This document shows positions 1 through 11,751 of a DNA stretch of 64,000 nt, piece after piece. Both the position numbers and the translations under genes were made by a program. Source of the DNA: Pholiota molesta (Eukaryota; Basidiomycota; Agaricomycetes; Agaricales; Strophariaceae); assembly GCA_014925825.1 (NCBI GenBank), contig JACGCK010000068.1, positions 176,001-240,000 of the forward strand. Direction: 5' to 3'. Positions within the stretch are counted from its first letter, which is position 1. Each line of letters starts with the position of its first letter. The notes under the pieces are model-generated. The model saw only the letters and a list, made by a program, of their open reading frames with translations. It had not been told where the DNA came from and ran no database searches.

Positions 1-300
1 ATTCCATGCTTCTCATACTGCGTTTCGAGGAGTTATCAGGATGCAATCATCCCATGGCGATGTCGAAAAATCCGGAACGCAGCATTCTGGGTTCGTAAGG
101 ACAAGTTTGTTGACTTCGTTGATGTCGTCGTCCGTACATTCGCCCACACGTAAATGGTTGAGAATATCTATCCAGCGCTGGTCGTGAACACGCATTTGTT
201 CCTTCAAGATGACGACCGTGGTAAACTGGCGATAAATTTCCCGACCAATCCTTGCCCTTTCGTCATCAGCTTCATCCAGATAGTACAACCCACCACGAGC
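1..300 (-). mobile_element. Helitron/PIF1-like helicase fragment, cut by window edge
   Basis: The minus strand reads through a segment resembling the late part of the PIF1-type helicase domain carried by fungal Helitrons and related DNA helicases. Recognisable blocks are REIYRQFTTVVILKEQMR, then a W..IL..LR.G..T.DDI segment, then a block ending in LITPRNAV at the window edge. It would act as an ATP-dependent helicase in rolling-circle transposition. The Walker motifs lie outside the window or are absent, so completeness cannot be judged. Homology fades upstream of about position 300 and no ATG fits there, which suggests a remnant or an exon start. A host PIF1 helicase is less likely given the transposon-rich neighbourhood. 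Confidence 0.6.
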
Positions 301-469
301 ACCAATTGGAGGCGTCCTACTCCGCGCCATGCACGGCGGTAAGTTATCGTCCATCCAACACACGTGGGTTCATGGGTTGTCACTCATTATTGATTATTGG
401 AGGTCAGTTCACGTGTCGTGACCCCTGTGACCGTCGGGATTTGATGCGCCCTGGCCGGTGCCCACAGCA

Positions 470-700
470 GCGGCATGTCGACCCTAGTTGTACATGAGTG
501 GCATGGTGGTTTCCAGCGTTAGCGCTCGTCAAGCGCTTGTGCACGCTTGTGCCCACAGCCGCGGCATGTCGGCCTGTCAAGCGCTTGCGCACGCTTGTGC
601 CCACAGCTGCGGCAGTGACTGTGTGGCACGGTGCACGGTGCTTTCCCGTGTTAGAACTTAGCGCTTGTCGAGCGCTTGTGCATGCTTCTGCGCATTACTG
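470..700. repeat. GC-rich minisatellite, about 55-60 bp unit
   Basis: Imperfect tandem copies share the core CAAGCGCTTGTGCACGCTTG followed by a CCCACAGC.GCGGCA segment. Two good copies lie at about 530-610 and a diverged one reaches 700. The ORFs across it are low-complexity and show no homology. Confidence 0.6.
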
Positions 701-772
701 GTTGCTTGCCAGATTTTGTATATAAACACCTGTATGTAGAGTTGGACCTTGGAAATCAAGTTGTTTTATGCT

Positions 773-2878
773 ATGAATGCTCCTCCAAACCACCCTCCTG
801 ATCCCTCTATAAATCTTCTTCAACACTGTCCTGGCTATGTTGGTAAACCGTGCGGACAACGCATGTCACCATTGCGTATATACCTTGGTCATGGGACGCC
901 TAGTGCAAAGCACAAACGTGGTTCTTTAGTTCAAGTTGTATGTCTTTTTTTAATCTAATCAGTTACTTAAAGAAGCTTATTAAATTTGACAGTGCAACTT
1001 TTGCCATCGGCCAGAGTTTCATACCATTCCGTACAAGTTTGACGATGCGGAACGACTTCTGAAACGCATTATCTACCCTGGTGATCCCTCAGGATTACCC
1101 TGTGATCTCCGACCCCCTACCCCACCTGTGGCTACTCCTTCACCTCCCAGACGCCCTCCACTTCCTACTCTTCCTGTTGTCTCTACACAGAGTGAAAGCA
1201 AGGTCTATTGTGGCCCTGAATGTAAAACACTTGCCGGCACTCTCACCGTTGGAAGCAAGACTTGCATTGAACACAAATGTAGCAAGTGTTGTTCTAAAGC
1301 GTCTCACCAGGCAGAAACCAGTGGGATAGCAAGGAGTCAGTGCAAGGCACACAAACAGCCCGAAATCCAGGCAGCCTACTGGACGATGCTCCAAGCTCAA
1401 GGAAATCCAAGTCCCCCTTCCCAGCCACTGTCAGTAACTACAGAGCCAACTAAGTCTATGTCGCTCTCTCAGCCAGGTTTCAATGCACCCGTCCCAACAC
1501 ATCCAGCCCAGCCTCCAGCGACACAGCGCCCAACTCGACCACTTCCTGATCCTGGCAGAACTATACCACTTGCACGTCCAATGGGTGGTGCATGGGCCGA
1601 CAAATACGATGGTGTCATACACGAACAAATCTCTGAGAATGACTTGAAATCGGAGACGAAGGAAATTGAAGACAGAATAAAGAAAACCCGCACCCTTGTT
1701 GTCTATCATACGGTATGATTACAGTTTATCCATACTCAAACTATGCTAACCACTACAATTTTTAGGAAGGAGAGCAACCATTTCGACGTGATCATTACAT
1801 TCCCACTTTTCCGCATCTACGCCTCTCGACCTGCACGCGGTTGATACAGGAGCTCGACCTTACGCCTGATACATGGATCGATTTTTGGCATGCTCATGAA
1901 TGGATGACTGTCGATATCAATACGGTCCTTTCAGTTGATAAATGTCCTTGTGTTCTTCTCAAGATCCGTCCCACTATTCGCAACAGTCTTAAGAATTGCC
2001 CTGGGCTTGACGGTGAACTCAAACTACCGTCAAAGACTCAATCAGCGAAGCGATCTGGTACAGCTCTCGTATCTCCTATCAAGAAGGTTCAGCGCGGTGA
2101 AAACATATCAAATGTTCACACTAATGCCATTCAGGCAGTCAATACTCCTGCCCTAGCACATTCTCCAGCCCCAACTCCTGCTCTTGAACAAGGTCCACTC
2201 CCTGCCTTTAATCACACCAACTTTGCTGAATCATCGACATCTGGGCAGCCCAGGACTCAGAATTTAGCTGGCTCTGCCTTGTCTGACACATCTACCAAAC
2301 CGAAGCAATGGCCTTTCGATTTCTACATCTTCCAAATCCACAACGGTCTCACCCAAATGCAAACGATGTTGCCAAATCGACGAGTCAATCCATATCAGGA
2401 GCAACAACGTCTTTCTTCTAGGGCTAAACAGAAAGCAAAGAAATTCTCTGGGGTTACCGTCAAAAAGGCCTTTCAATCAGCTTTTCCTGGAACCAAATTT
2501 GTCTCTACCACCTATTATGACCATTTGAAGATATGGTTTGCTCAGGATTTGAATGTTCGAGAGTTGTTCATTGAATTGGGAGAGTCGGACCAAGCTACCT
2601 ATCGTCATTTTCTGGATGCTCTCGACAAAACAGATACTACGAAAAAATCTGGCAAACGCTCCCGCCGTTCCTCAACCTCTAGCAGTGGCAGCAATGATTC
2701 AGACTCTAGTTCGAGTGCTTCTGCTTCCGCCAGTGGAGACAATGAGCATTACTCGGGTGATACGCCTGATCGTGCTGACTCGCTGCCATTGAACAAGGAA
2801 GAACCCACGGAACACCAGGTTTATTTTGACGACAATGAAGTTATCGATCTTACTTTAAGCTCGGATGACAACCAGTAG
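773..2878 (+). CDS. 665-codon hypothetical protein of a KDZ-associated type
   Basis: Predicted exons are 773-937, 993-1712 and 1766-2878. All phases close and give 665 residues. The N-terminal third is cysteine/histidine-rich (GYVGKPCGQR, CNFCHRPEFH, then a CGPEC..L and CSKCCSK cluster), suggesting metal binding. The middle is Pro/Ser-rich and disordered. Near residue 430-540 lies a folded block beginning WPFDFYIFQI and containing a STTYYDH segment. The tail is an acidic Ser/Asp-rich stretch. From memory, this WP.D.Y and YYDH architecture recurs in agaricomycete proteins near KDZ transposons; the function is unknown. It converges on the CxC5/CxC6 gene at 5291-7605, so both may belong to one element. 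The ATG at 773 is the first in frame; an upstream exon is possible. Confidence 0.65.
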
Positions 2879-4310
2879 TAGATTTTGAATACAAATAGCA
2901 TTCTTTTACTTTAAAAAAAGAGACATCTGAAGGATCTTGAGAGAGAAGTTCAATGGAGAATGGATTGACCAAGTCTCCGGCCTCTTCCAATGTACGGATG
3001 CTGTGTGCAGAGACCTTGCTTTCCTCAGTGACTTCTACCGTAGGCCGCACTGATGTCTTCGCCGACGACTCAGCAGCAGCCATGTTCCATGTTTGTGGGC
3101 TCAGCAACGGACACCGTCTTGCGTCTCCACACCGCAGACGACTGCAATTGCAGTCATCTTTTCATGTGTAGACGGTAAACAGGCAGCACACAGGACGTGG
3201 TAAGCACATCCCTTGTCGTGGTTGCGGTCGTGAAGTGGGGTGGCAGTCGCCGTTGCACTCATCCAAATTAGGGCTCGCACGGTAGAAGCCAACGGTGTTG
3301 TGAGCCATGTCAGACGCCAGACGCAAAAGCACTGCACGGTGGTCTGATGGTCAGGCGGATGCTGCAGGGTGGGAGGGAGGTCAGCACTAGGGAGTGAATG
3401 GGAAGTGCTTGGAACGCACCTGTTGGATCTCCTGCTCCGCAAGTCTTCCCTTCACTATGACACTACCCCACGGCCGCCAATTCCTTGGTCCTCCAGCTGC
3501 GCATAAGACCTGCTGGCTACTTGTGATTTTGGCCCCATCCCTCATTGGAGAGGAGAGGCATGCAGCGGGCGTCGGTCGCTGCAGTTGATCGACGATGGCG
3601 GTGTGAGTAAGGGAGTGATACCGCATGCGGCAGGTTCGTTTTCGTTTATCTGATCACGCATTTGCGTGAGACACCTGAACGTTCTACCTTCCCATCAAAC
3701 GCTGCCTTTCACCATCATCCCTCAGAAGGTAGGTTTATGTGCTACATCGTTCCCTGCAGAGCCCTCAAGCTTGCGCTTTGCGTGCGCCGTTTGGCTGCAT
3801 GTCGGGGCCGACCTTGGATCCGTATTGCAGCCGCGGTCACTGCAAACAGTATCTGATTCTGCCCCCTCCGTCCTCCCTTACTGTAAACGTTAACTGCGCA
3901 TTCGCTAACGTCCGCCTTTACAGTCTGGTCCACGAACGGGAGGCCTGCCGCAGTTGCCCGCGCACCGCACCCTTTCCCTGATCGACCCCCTCGCACCAAG
4001 CTGGCCGCCGTCCTCCAAACCGAGCGAAGGCCGCACCTGCCGCCAAGTTTCACACCCGGAACTGGCTGGCAAAGGGCACACGCGTTCGGTTGGACGTGTA
4101 ACCAATGAGAGCGCCGAACTGACCAGAGCATTGCTACGGAATGCCGGGCGAATTTTCTATACAGTAAGTCTTATCTTCGGCAGATCGATCGAGCTCGCGC
4201 CCGGGCTCTCGATCTGCCTGACGCGACTTGAACGATTGCTCACCCGTTCCATATGCCAGGCTAGCTAGCCAACCTGACATGCCTGCGCGGTGGTGGCGGC
4301 GATAACGACG
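2879..4310. other. Intergenic stretch without a recognisable gene
   Basis: About 1.4 kb between the 665-codon gene and the minisatellite block. Open frames up to 129 codons exist on both strands, but none shows a domain, plausible exon borders or family resemblance. It could contain one end of a transposon. I did not find a convincing terminal inverted repeat by eye. Confidence 0.4.
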
Positions 4311-5095
4311 ACGTGCCCTCCAATTCGAACGGCATCCGCGCCATCCAACTCCCTTGTCTGTATACAAAGATTCGCAGGCGTCGTCGACATTGACCCCCGC
4401 CGCTGCCACGCCCATCGTTCGCCCTTGCCCAGGTCGACGGCCCTTCTCGATCACGACGGCGATTCGACGAGGATGACGGCGCCGACGTGCAAATAAGAGC
4501 GAACGATGACGACGACGGCGGCGACAACGTAGACGTGGAAATGGTGTTGGAGGACGAAGCTGGTGGCCACAGTGCATGCTGGAGCGATGAACATGACGTG
4601 GAAGTGGTGTTGGAGGACGAAGCTGGTGGCCACAGTGCATGCTGGAGCGACGAACATGACGATATACTGACGGTCGCCACCCACCGCCCTCCAATTCGAA
4701 CGCCATTCGCGTCATCCAATCCCTTCGGCCCCGTATACAACGATTCGCAGGCCGTCGTCGACATCGACGACGATGGATCTCCGCCGCTGCCTCGCCCGTC
4801 GTTTATCCTCGTCCTGGTCGAGGACCCTTCTTGATCACGACAGCGATTCGTCCAACCCCCTCGGCCGCATACAACGATTCGCGCCACGCCCATCGCTCGC
4901 TCTCACCCCATTTGCCCTCGGCCTGCTCGAGGACCCTCCTCGATTGCGATGGCGATTCGTCCAACCCCCCTCGTCCGCATACAGCGATTCGCAGGCCGTG
5001 CCGTCGTCGACATCGATGACGATGGAACCCTGCCGCAGCCTCGCCTGTCGTTCTCCCTTTCCCTGGTCGAGGGCTCTGGAAAAGGGACGTCCCAC
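4310..5095. repeat. Complex minisatellite with a nested 63-bp tandem duplication
   Basis: At least four diverged units of roughly 110-170 bp share the blocks TACAACGATTCGCAGGCCGT, GTCGTCGACATCGA, CTGGTCGAGGACCCT and CGGCGATTCG. They start near 4320, 4690, 4860 and 4972. Between the first two, a 63-bp unit (GACGTGGAA.TGGTGTTGGA...) is repeated almost exactly at about 4531-4593 and 4594-4657. Long frames here are repeat translations, not genes. Confidence 0.65.
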
Positions 5096-5290
5096 CGGTC
5101 ATACTCTTGCCGTTCGCATGGTCGGCTTCTGCAAGGACCGTCGATTGGTGGGCGCACGCCTTCTACGCGTACCACGGCTACAACCGCAGCCTGCCAATAC
5201 ACTCGAAGACAGAAGGAGATCATAATAGAAGGAAGTGCCTACATACAGTACAAGTTTGTTGTTCTGCCATATACATGTTGTAGTTACAAT

Positions 5291-7605
5291 CTATGCAACA
5301 ACTTCAGGAGAACCTTCTTGCAACAGAAAATTCCGCGGGATGTTGAAAATGAGTTTGCCTTTCTTCTTCAAGTCTCTGATTACATTGTGATTTCGCCGTT
5401 TGATCATCTCATCCAGGAAGAATTCATACCGATCAGCCTGCATCTCACGAACAATGGACTGATAACCACCTATCCATGCATTTGCCTGTTCGGTGGCTGA
5501 TGAATTGAAACGCCAAGTTCCTTCAGGTGTCATAAGTTCAGGCCATCGCACGGGATTGCAATACCTGCCGCAATCCTCATCACTTTCTTTGTGTTTTGTT
5601 TTGAAGTGAAAGACATCGACCGGAAGGGCTATTTCCGAGAAATAGGTATCGCCGTCCTTGTTTAGCATCGCTGCAATACGACAATTATTGTCATAGAACA
5701 TAACCTGAGGAAGTGACTGGCGTGTTGGATACAGAGTTTTCCAGAACATCTAGGAAAGAAATTAGCACAAAGACGTGTTGAAATGGATTGAATTGATATT
5801 CACCCGGACGCCGTTTGGTGCCTCTGAGCCGTAGAAGGTAGCTCGCCCTCGAATAACCCCACAGCAAGCTACAGAGAGTTGCTCGTTGTGAGTTCGCTTT
5901 CGTCCAAAGCGTGCACGGAGTGTCTGATTCCCGTCTTCAGCCTTATCACCATCACATACACCATTCTTGTCAACCAGAATCTCTTCATCATCATTGACGA
6001 GGTTTGAATTTTCTTCTGAACTGCTGTCGTCAATGGTAGCAGCATCCGATGGCATTGCATCACGAGGCTGAGATACACGGAGGCGAGCAAGACGATTCTT
6101 TAATTGGAACATAGCTTTCTGACGTTCTTCGTTATAGCTTTCAAGGCCACGGTGATCTGGGAGCATGCATGTACGATGACCATGTTCAGCAAGCTCCGAG
6201 CATGTAGTTACGACACAGAGGAGGTCCTGCGCAGTATGAGTTGAACAATAGCGGTGCTTGGGTGAGTCAAGGGGAATATCACAGTCATGGACTGAACAGG
6301 TTGGACGTCCAATATTTACACCATCTGTTACATCTGCCCGGACAAAGGCTTTTTCTTGCATCTTAGTATTTGAGATTATACTGCTAGAAAATAGCAACGT
6401 ACTTTTCTCTCCATCTGGAAGCATGTCCACCCAACAACATACCTCGCAGGCATGATTCCAAGCTTCTTGTCTTGGTCCAGCCATACGGAAGTTTCGAGCA
6501 CGAAGTGCGGGTTGGAGCCGTTTAGCTTGTGAGGCAGCGTCATGGACCAATCGCAAGTATTCTCTGCGTTCCTTGGCATCATCAAGTAGCCAGTGGAGCA
6601 AGACACCATCCCAGACAGTGTTGACAGTAAGAGAGAAGGATTTGGAGTACGCAACAGGAAGGAATGATGATAATGCCTTGAGCTCAAGACCTTCATTGTA
6701 AATACGAGCACAGTTTGTTGCTGAAGTCCTGTAGTCTATGTTAGTATATCAAATATAGACACTAATAAAGACTAAGGTAAATACCATGAATGAAGCATCA
6801 TTGTAGAGAATAGCTCCAAAGTCCGAGCCTCAATGAAAACATGTTGAGCGACATGAATAAAATCAAAAAACTCTCGATCGAAATAGGTTCTCGTTGATTT
6901 CTTCTTTTCCACGTAGTAGTTGTGGTAGTAACGTGTATTACATTCTGCGACAAGGTAAGTAAGATAGCAACTATAGAGACAGAAAAGGCATTATTCACCT
7001 CGACAATAAAGAGAAGACGACTTCCCTGGGATAGGTCCGAAATCATGCGTAAAGACCGAAACACTAATGTGCAACTCTTCTACTAACTCTCGCACACGTG
7101 GAACACCACCAGGAGCTTTTCTCTTACGCTGTTTGCTACATGTGGGGTCTATGCAAACACGGGTGGGAGGCATGAAATGGTAGAAGGCTAAAATGTATGT
7201 TTGTTAATTCAGGTTCTTGATGTTCAGAGATTACTGACCTATTCCGAGAGGGGTGCCAAAGTCAAGAAACATTTGAAGGTATCGTCGTCCGAAGTCCTGC
7301 CTAGAATTGGCTGAAACATCCTCCAAATCCCATGCAATCGGGGCTAATGCTTCCCAGACCATCTTCGCATCTTCATGCTCAAGACTAAGACAGGCCTCCA
7401 AGAAATTGAGGATCTCTAATGGAAGCTTCTCTAGCGGCAAACAAAGTTCTGCTGTGTCAGGGTGTTCAGATAGATGCAGAGTGGGTTTTAGAAGCTGGAT
7501 GAGCTCAATAAATTTGAAGCAGCCGTCAATGTCAAGAAATGATTCAATCTCTGGATGGGTAGACAAGGCCGAGACTAGAGAGGCAATGCTAATACGAGCA
7601 GGCAT
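5291..7605 (-). CDS. KDZ-transposon CxC5/CxC6 protein
   Basis: Six predicted exons (7605-7239, 7187-6999, 6944-6785, 6728-6403, 6354-5804, 5749-5291) join in phase to 683 residues. The ATG at 7605 is the first in frame. An alpha-helical N-terminus is followed by a CxC5-like region (CIDPTC, then LYCRECNTRYYHNYYVE, spanning two splice junctions). A CxC6-like region follows (VTDGVNIGRPTC, C..H..C, CSTH...CVV..C, GHRTCMLPDH). The C-terminal block holds FYDNNCRIAA, LPVDVFHFKTKHK and NSSATEQANAW. CxC5 and CxC6 are cysteine clusters defined in association with Kyakuja-Dileera-Zisupton transposases, where they are thought to bind DNA or take part in transposition. No premature stop is seen, so the element protein may be functional. 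The 48-nt intron 6355-6402 is the least certain border. Confidence 0.82.
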
Positions 7606-7714
7606 AACTCAGAGGAAAGGAATGGTGTATTTTCATGATAGCCCACAAACTGTACTTATGAGACATGTGAATCTTATTGTTTATGCACTGTACTACACTG
7701 TAACCATACAAGTT

Positions 7715-7990
7715 GTCCAGTGGCACAGAAGACAAAGGAGCATTACAACGACGTTGGGATGTTGGTGGAGTGGCGCAGTAGCAACTGCATGAGGTATTGT
7801 TGGCGGGGTGGCCTGGACCTGTTCAATTGTCATTGTGGCGTGATCTTACATTGGCGCGTCGGGATGTTGGCGGCGGGCCACGGCAGGTGGTGCCATGGTG
7901 GTGGCAGTGAGTGACTGGCGCGTCGGGATGTTGGTGGGGTGGGCCGTGGCAGGCGGCGGGAGTGGCCAGGGTTGCCGTCACGCTGGTGTA
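7715..7990. repeat. Degenerate tandem repeat, GGGATGTTGG core
   Basis: Three to four imperfect copies share GCGTCGGGATGTTGGTGG plus GGGCC.CGGCAGG. They start near 7750, 7855 and 7915, just upstream of the CxC5/CxC6 gene. The sequence is GC-rich and shows no coding signal. Confidence 0.55.
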
Positions 7991-8067
7991 ACTCACACGA
8001 CACGAGATTCCGCCAAAGATTCCGCCGGTGCACCGGCGGACAGTCCGCGCGAGTTTCCCCCAGTGGA

Positions 8068-8463
8068 TCATATGCCCTCGAGTGCCGAATCTCCGTGCGA
8101 CATGACGACATTGATGGATTTCGAAGTAAGTCCGAAGGGTTTTGAAAATTTGAACACAAAATTCATCAAGGTATCGTCATGTTCAAGATCCAAGTTCGTA
8201 GTATCCGCGCGAGAGACGACACGATATCCACGTTGTTCGAGGATTCGCATTAGTCGATAGACATGAATTAAACGCGACCCCGATAAGTAGAGATCCAATT
8301 CTCCCGGTTGGAACGCTTCTGGAAATAATGCGAACAGAGCCCATGATCCCGAAATGACAGTGCTGGTCATTTCCATCAGGGTTCTGAATTCAGGCATTGG
8401 TCCCAAATCGTAACTAGCGCAAATTCGGGAAAGTACGTCGAGTACGTTCTCTCGATTTACCAT
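8068..8463 (-). CDS. Hypothetical protein, possibly a truncated nucleotidyltransferase-fold protein
   Basis: An open frame of 131 codons from a good ATG at 8463. It contains ISGSWALFALFPEAF, then a GELDLYLSGS segment and an ILEQRGYRVVSR segment. The SGS...ELDLYL pattern recalls small agaricomycete proteins with a nucleotidyltransferase-like fold (G-S followed by D-x-D), but the resemblance is weak. The frame stops at 8068 beside the degenerate tandem repeats, so it may be truncated by repeat insertion. Related fungal proteins, as I recall them, are longer. No clear splice donor at the 3' end restores a longer product. Confidence 0.4.
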   Translation of the reverse strand: MVNRENVLDVLSRICASYDLGPMPEFRTLMEMTSTVISGSWALFALFPEAFQPGELDLYLSGSRLIHVYRLMRILEQRGYRVVSRADTTNLDLEHDDTLMNFVFKFSKPFGLTSKSINVVMSHGDSALEGI

Positions 8464-9722
8464 GATGCCTAAATTCTAAAGTAATTGAATATGTTGCATC
8501 ACGACTACTTTCGTACTCACTCGTAAATTGAAGGATAGTCGACAATTAAATTTTTCTCATACTTTTTTTTAAATCTGTATCAATGTTTAAGACATTTTCT
8601 ACATGTCTATAACACCTCGCTTGTTCTTTGAATCATGTATCATTCGTTTTTAATTTCTATTACGTCACGTGAAATGTGATCACCCAGCCAGGTCTGAGGC
8701 GACGCAGTCGACCCTTTATGGAAGAACCTTTCTGATATTCGACGTAGGCACTGCGAGCTGTTAGCTGGTCTTCAGCCAAAACAATACCAGACTAGATGGC
8801 ACCAATGAAGGATATCGATGGCGGTGGCAGAGACGATTTGGATGAGGTTGCGACAAGGTTGCTTAGGCGATTATGTAATGATTTGCCACGGGCAATTGTT
8901 GAGAGGGTTGAGCGAATTCGTTGACTGGACACTATCATGAACGCTGCACGCATGAGCTTTGCTAACATGTAATTTGTTTTGTCTTCGAACGCTCTAACTC
9001 TATCAGCTTCGATATCTCACTTCTCAGGATGCTTATTCTAACTTCGTGCCCGCCGAAACCACGCTGACGATTCGTATCCCATTCAAACTCGATTCAAACT
9101 CTAGTCACTCTGCTCAGAAACTCCTACTGCCACGCCTACTAGTCTCCTTCAACTTGGTAAGCTTGGTATCAATCTTCACCTTTTGTTCATTACTGATAAA
9201 GCTCTATGAGCAACTCAGCTATGTCCCATAGGCTATCCTGCATCATCAACGTTACCAACGCTGACAGATACCGGAATTGAGTTCGCTGATGAGATGAGTA
9301 CGTTCTTTGAAGGCTATAGTTCATCATAATTCTGTTTTTACATGCATTTCAGGATAAGACGCAGTCGAATCATCAACTCGTTGATCATGTTCCGCTTTTG
9401 CACAAGGTTCTGGGAGGATATAAACTAGGGATGACAAGAGCGTACAGGTTAGTTCCTGCCGTGCAAAACCTATACGTTCCCTGATTGTACCCTCTTGTTC
9501 ATATCTCCTAAATCCCCTTTTACCAATGGCAGTCCCTCACATCACGCGTGTTGCGCGTTCAACGACATCCCAAATCATTCAAACCTCCAATGAAAATGAT
9601 ACGGTGAGAACTTCCCTGGTTTGCACATTGTAGCGCCTTCTGATAGCCTCATGGAAATTTTAAGAGTGACACTGTGAGAGCGGATACTGGATCAACGTTA
9701 CGAATTCCTTGTGTTTGGGTAG
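8464..9722. other. No complete gene seen; possible 5' exons of the next gene
   Basis: A 43-codon ATG frame begins near 8796 and several GTAAG/CAG-type borders occur. An exon-like stretch at about 9027-9157 ends in a GTAAGC donor, and a Ser/Thr-rich piece ending at 9603 precedes GTGAGA. These could be 5' exons of the membrane protein at 9723-11084, but I could not join them in phase. Confidence 0.35.
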
Positions 9723-11084
9723 CCCTATCCCGACGAATACTTCAATAGTTGTATTTGCTACTGAAACGCTTTCAACGACACTCAACTCAGGAAATGGGGA
9801 CACTGTGAGCCGCATCCTATAACCGCTAGACTTTTTCTCGCATCTACTTATCCCAAATTACTAGGTTGAAAATTTCTCGGGCTTGAGAATTCTTTCAAGC
9901 CTGACATCAACCACAATCACTTCGGTAATTACACACATTATCGCCTTTTCAGAGGTTCTGGACTAGGGTTCGCTGACTTCATCAATTCAGACTACAATGG
10001 TGACAGAACTGAGTCCTGATCCGTCCGCGCCTGTTGTGTCAAGTGTTACGCGTTCTACGACCTTAATTGTGAGAGAGATATCCTATATGATTTTTGCGCG
10101 TCTCTGATCGTCATTTTCTTTTGCCTTCAGTCGACAACGCGCCTTCATGTATTCGGTGGTAACGAGGCAGAAAGTACTACTACTGTACCCACATCTACGG
10201 TAAATCGTTTGGTGAACCGCACGAACTGTCCTAATTATATACATTCATTTTAGTCAAGCTTTTCGACTCGAACATCAGAATCTGGAAGCCAAAGCACACG
10301 TTCTCTGGCTCCTCTATTGAATGGTGAAATTTCGGTTTTGATTTCTGCAAGTATCACTGGTACATCTGGACCGTCGTCAAGCCCTATCTTTCTTTCACCA
10401 TCGATCACCAAGGCTACAGGCGAAGTTTTACAGCAAACGTGGGATACTTCTTCATTTACGACCGCTGCGACTCCCCCATTACTTTCACTGGAAGGGCCTG
10501 TAAGCACATCTGTGAGTACCGTAAGCTCATATCTATAATCTATTCATATCAGCGGACTGACGCGGAAGCAAGCAGGTGCTCACGAGCTTCACTACGATTC
10601 TAACATCCTCGCCGATTTTGAAGACGTCAATCCTTAATACTATCTCGATTCCAACGACCGCAAGTGCTCCTACTCCGGATATTATATCATCGGGTACGCC
10701 AACGTCCGTCCACAGTACTGTAAGTGGAGGAAATCCATCGATAATCAGGTAAGCAATGCCTGCAACGTCAGCGTCTCTGGCATGAGGCTTATGAAATCGT
10801 AATGTAGCAATCCCAAGCAACAACAAAGTCTCTCAGTACAACGAGGGACACACGTGCAACCGCTCTCAGTGGCGGCAGGAGTCATTTTGGTCTGTGTCGT
10901 CTTGGTGGTGGGCTTGGTGCTGTGGCGGCGCCGTCAGCGTTGCAGACGTTTAGCCGTGACTGAGTTTGGGGGATGGGGACGATGGATGCAAAGATCGATC
11001 GGACTACATGATCAGGAGAGTCGTCTACACTGCTCCGGGAATGTTGGTACGGAGGAGCGGTCGAGGTTCTCATTTAACAGTTAG
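9723..11084 (+). CDS. Ser/Thr-rich single-pass membrane protein, 5' end unresolved
   Basis: Seven predicted exons: 9723-9804, 9865-9924, 9991-10068, 10131-10199, 10254-10511, 10576-10748 and 10808-11084. All but the last junction are phase 0 and all join cleanly. The ectodomain is almost entirely Thr/Ser/Pro-rich (runs such as TSTTITS and STTRLH), which suggests heavy O-mannosylation. Near the end lies one strong transmembrane helix (AAGVILVCVVLVVGLVLW) followed by RRRQR, so the tail is cytosolic. This is the architecture of fungal wall-sensor or Mid2/Wsc-like surface proteins, but there is no recognisable head domain. Start codon and signal peptide were not found. The last codons and the 3' UTR are shared with F-box A1 through a duplication. 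Confidence 0.55.
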
Positions 11085-11455
11085 TAGCTACCTTCGTATG
11101 TAGATAACAAGCGGATATGTTTTACCTGCAGTCTTTTTTTGTTTCTTTTTCGCTGTGAATTTTGACGATCTCTCTTTTCAAAATTTATGCTTATACTTTC
11201 AATCTTTATAGCAGAGTAGGCAACCCTACCGATCATCATGGAAATATTGGCACAAATAACGCAAGCACGAAGCTAAGATGCCCATCCACACACCCAATCA
11301 ATAATTCATCAATACCTTGTTACTGCGGTACGGGTAGACACTGCGTCACACTATGGATGTGCATTAACACGATCGCAATGCTTTCTTAATTTGAGAGAGA
11401 CAAGGATGTAGGCAGTGGGGCCCTAGGGCCTTGGGCGTACACTTGGTTTCGAAAC
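11068..11455. repeat. Direct repeat copy 1 (pairs with 13612-13980)
   Basis: About 390 bp align over nearly their full length with 13612-13980. Shared blocks include GATAACAAGCGGATATGTTT, TTTTGACGATCTCTCTTTTC and GCAGAGTAGGCAACCCTAC. The copy begins at the last codons of the membrane-protein gene. Confidence 0.8.
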
Positions 11456-11469
11456 CTCGTAGTCCCTTA

Positions 11470-11600
11470 GACTCGTACTTCTAAATGGATTGGACGAGTG
11501 TGCGGAAGCGCAAGGTACAGTTTTGCGAGTGATGGCAATAGAAGTGATCGACTGTCATCACTCAAGGAGTCTGTAAAGGAGACTAGCTCGTCAAGGCATT
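11470..11600 (+). pseudogene. NACHT remnant (deletion copy of 14140-14875)
   Basis: The sequence ATGGATTGGACGAGTGTGCG and what follows match the NACHT Walker-B region near 14630 and encode LDGLDEC followed by a short readable tail ending in a stop. Everything between the repeat end (about 11455) and this motif is missing compared with the second copy. It is therefore a deletion derivative of the same duplicated unit. Confidence 0.6.
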
Positions 11601-11751
11601 TAACGAATTCAGATCCTAGAAAGTGCGCACCGCTGCGACGTGCGTAGCGTCGAGTTGAGGTCGCGTAAGTATTTTAGTATCACGTGTAGAATAAATTCAC
11701 AATGTTAATCGTTATCGGAAGCCACTCGATCCTTGAACTCGCCGTCTATCC

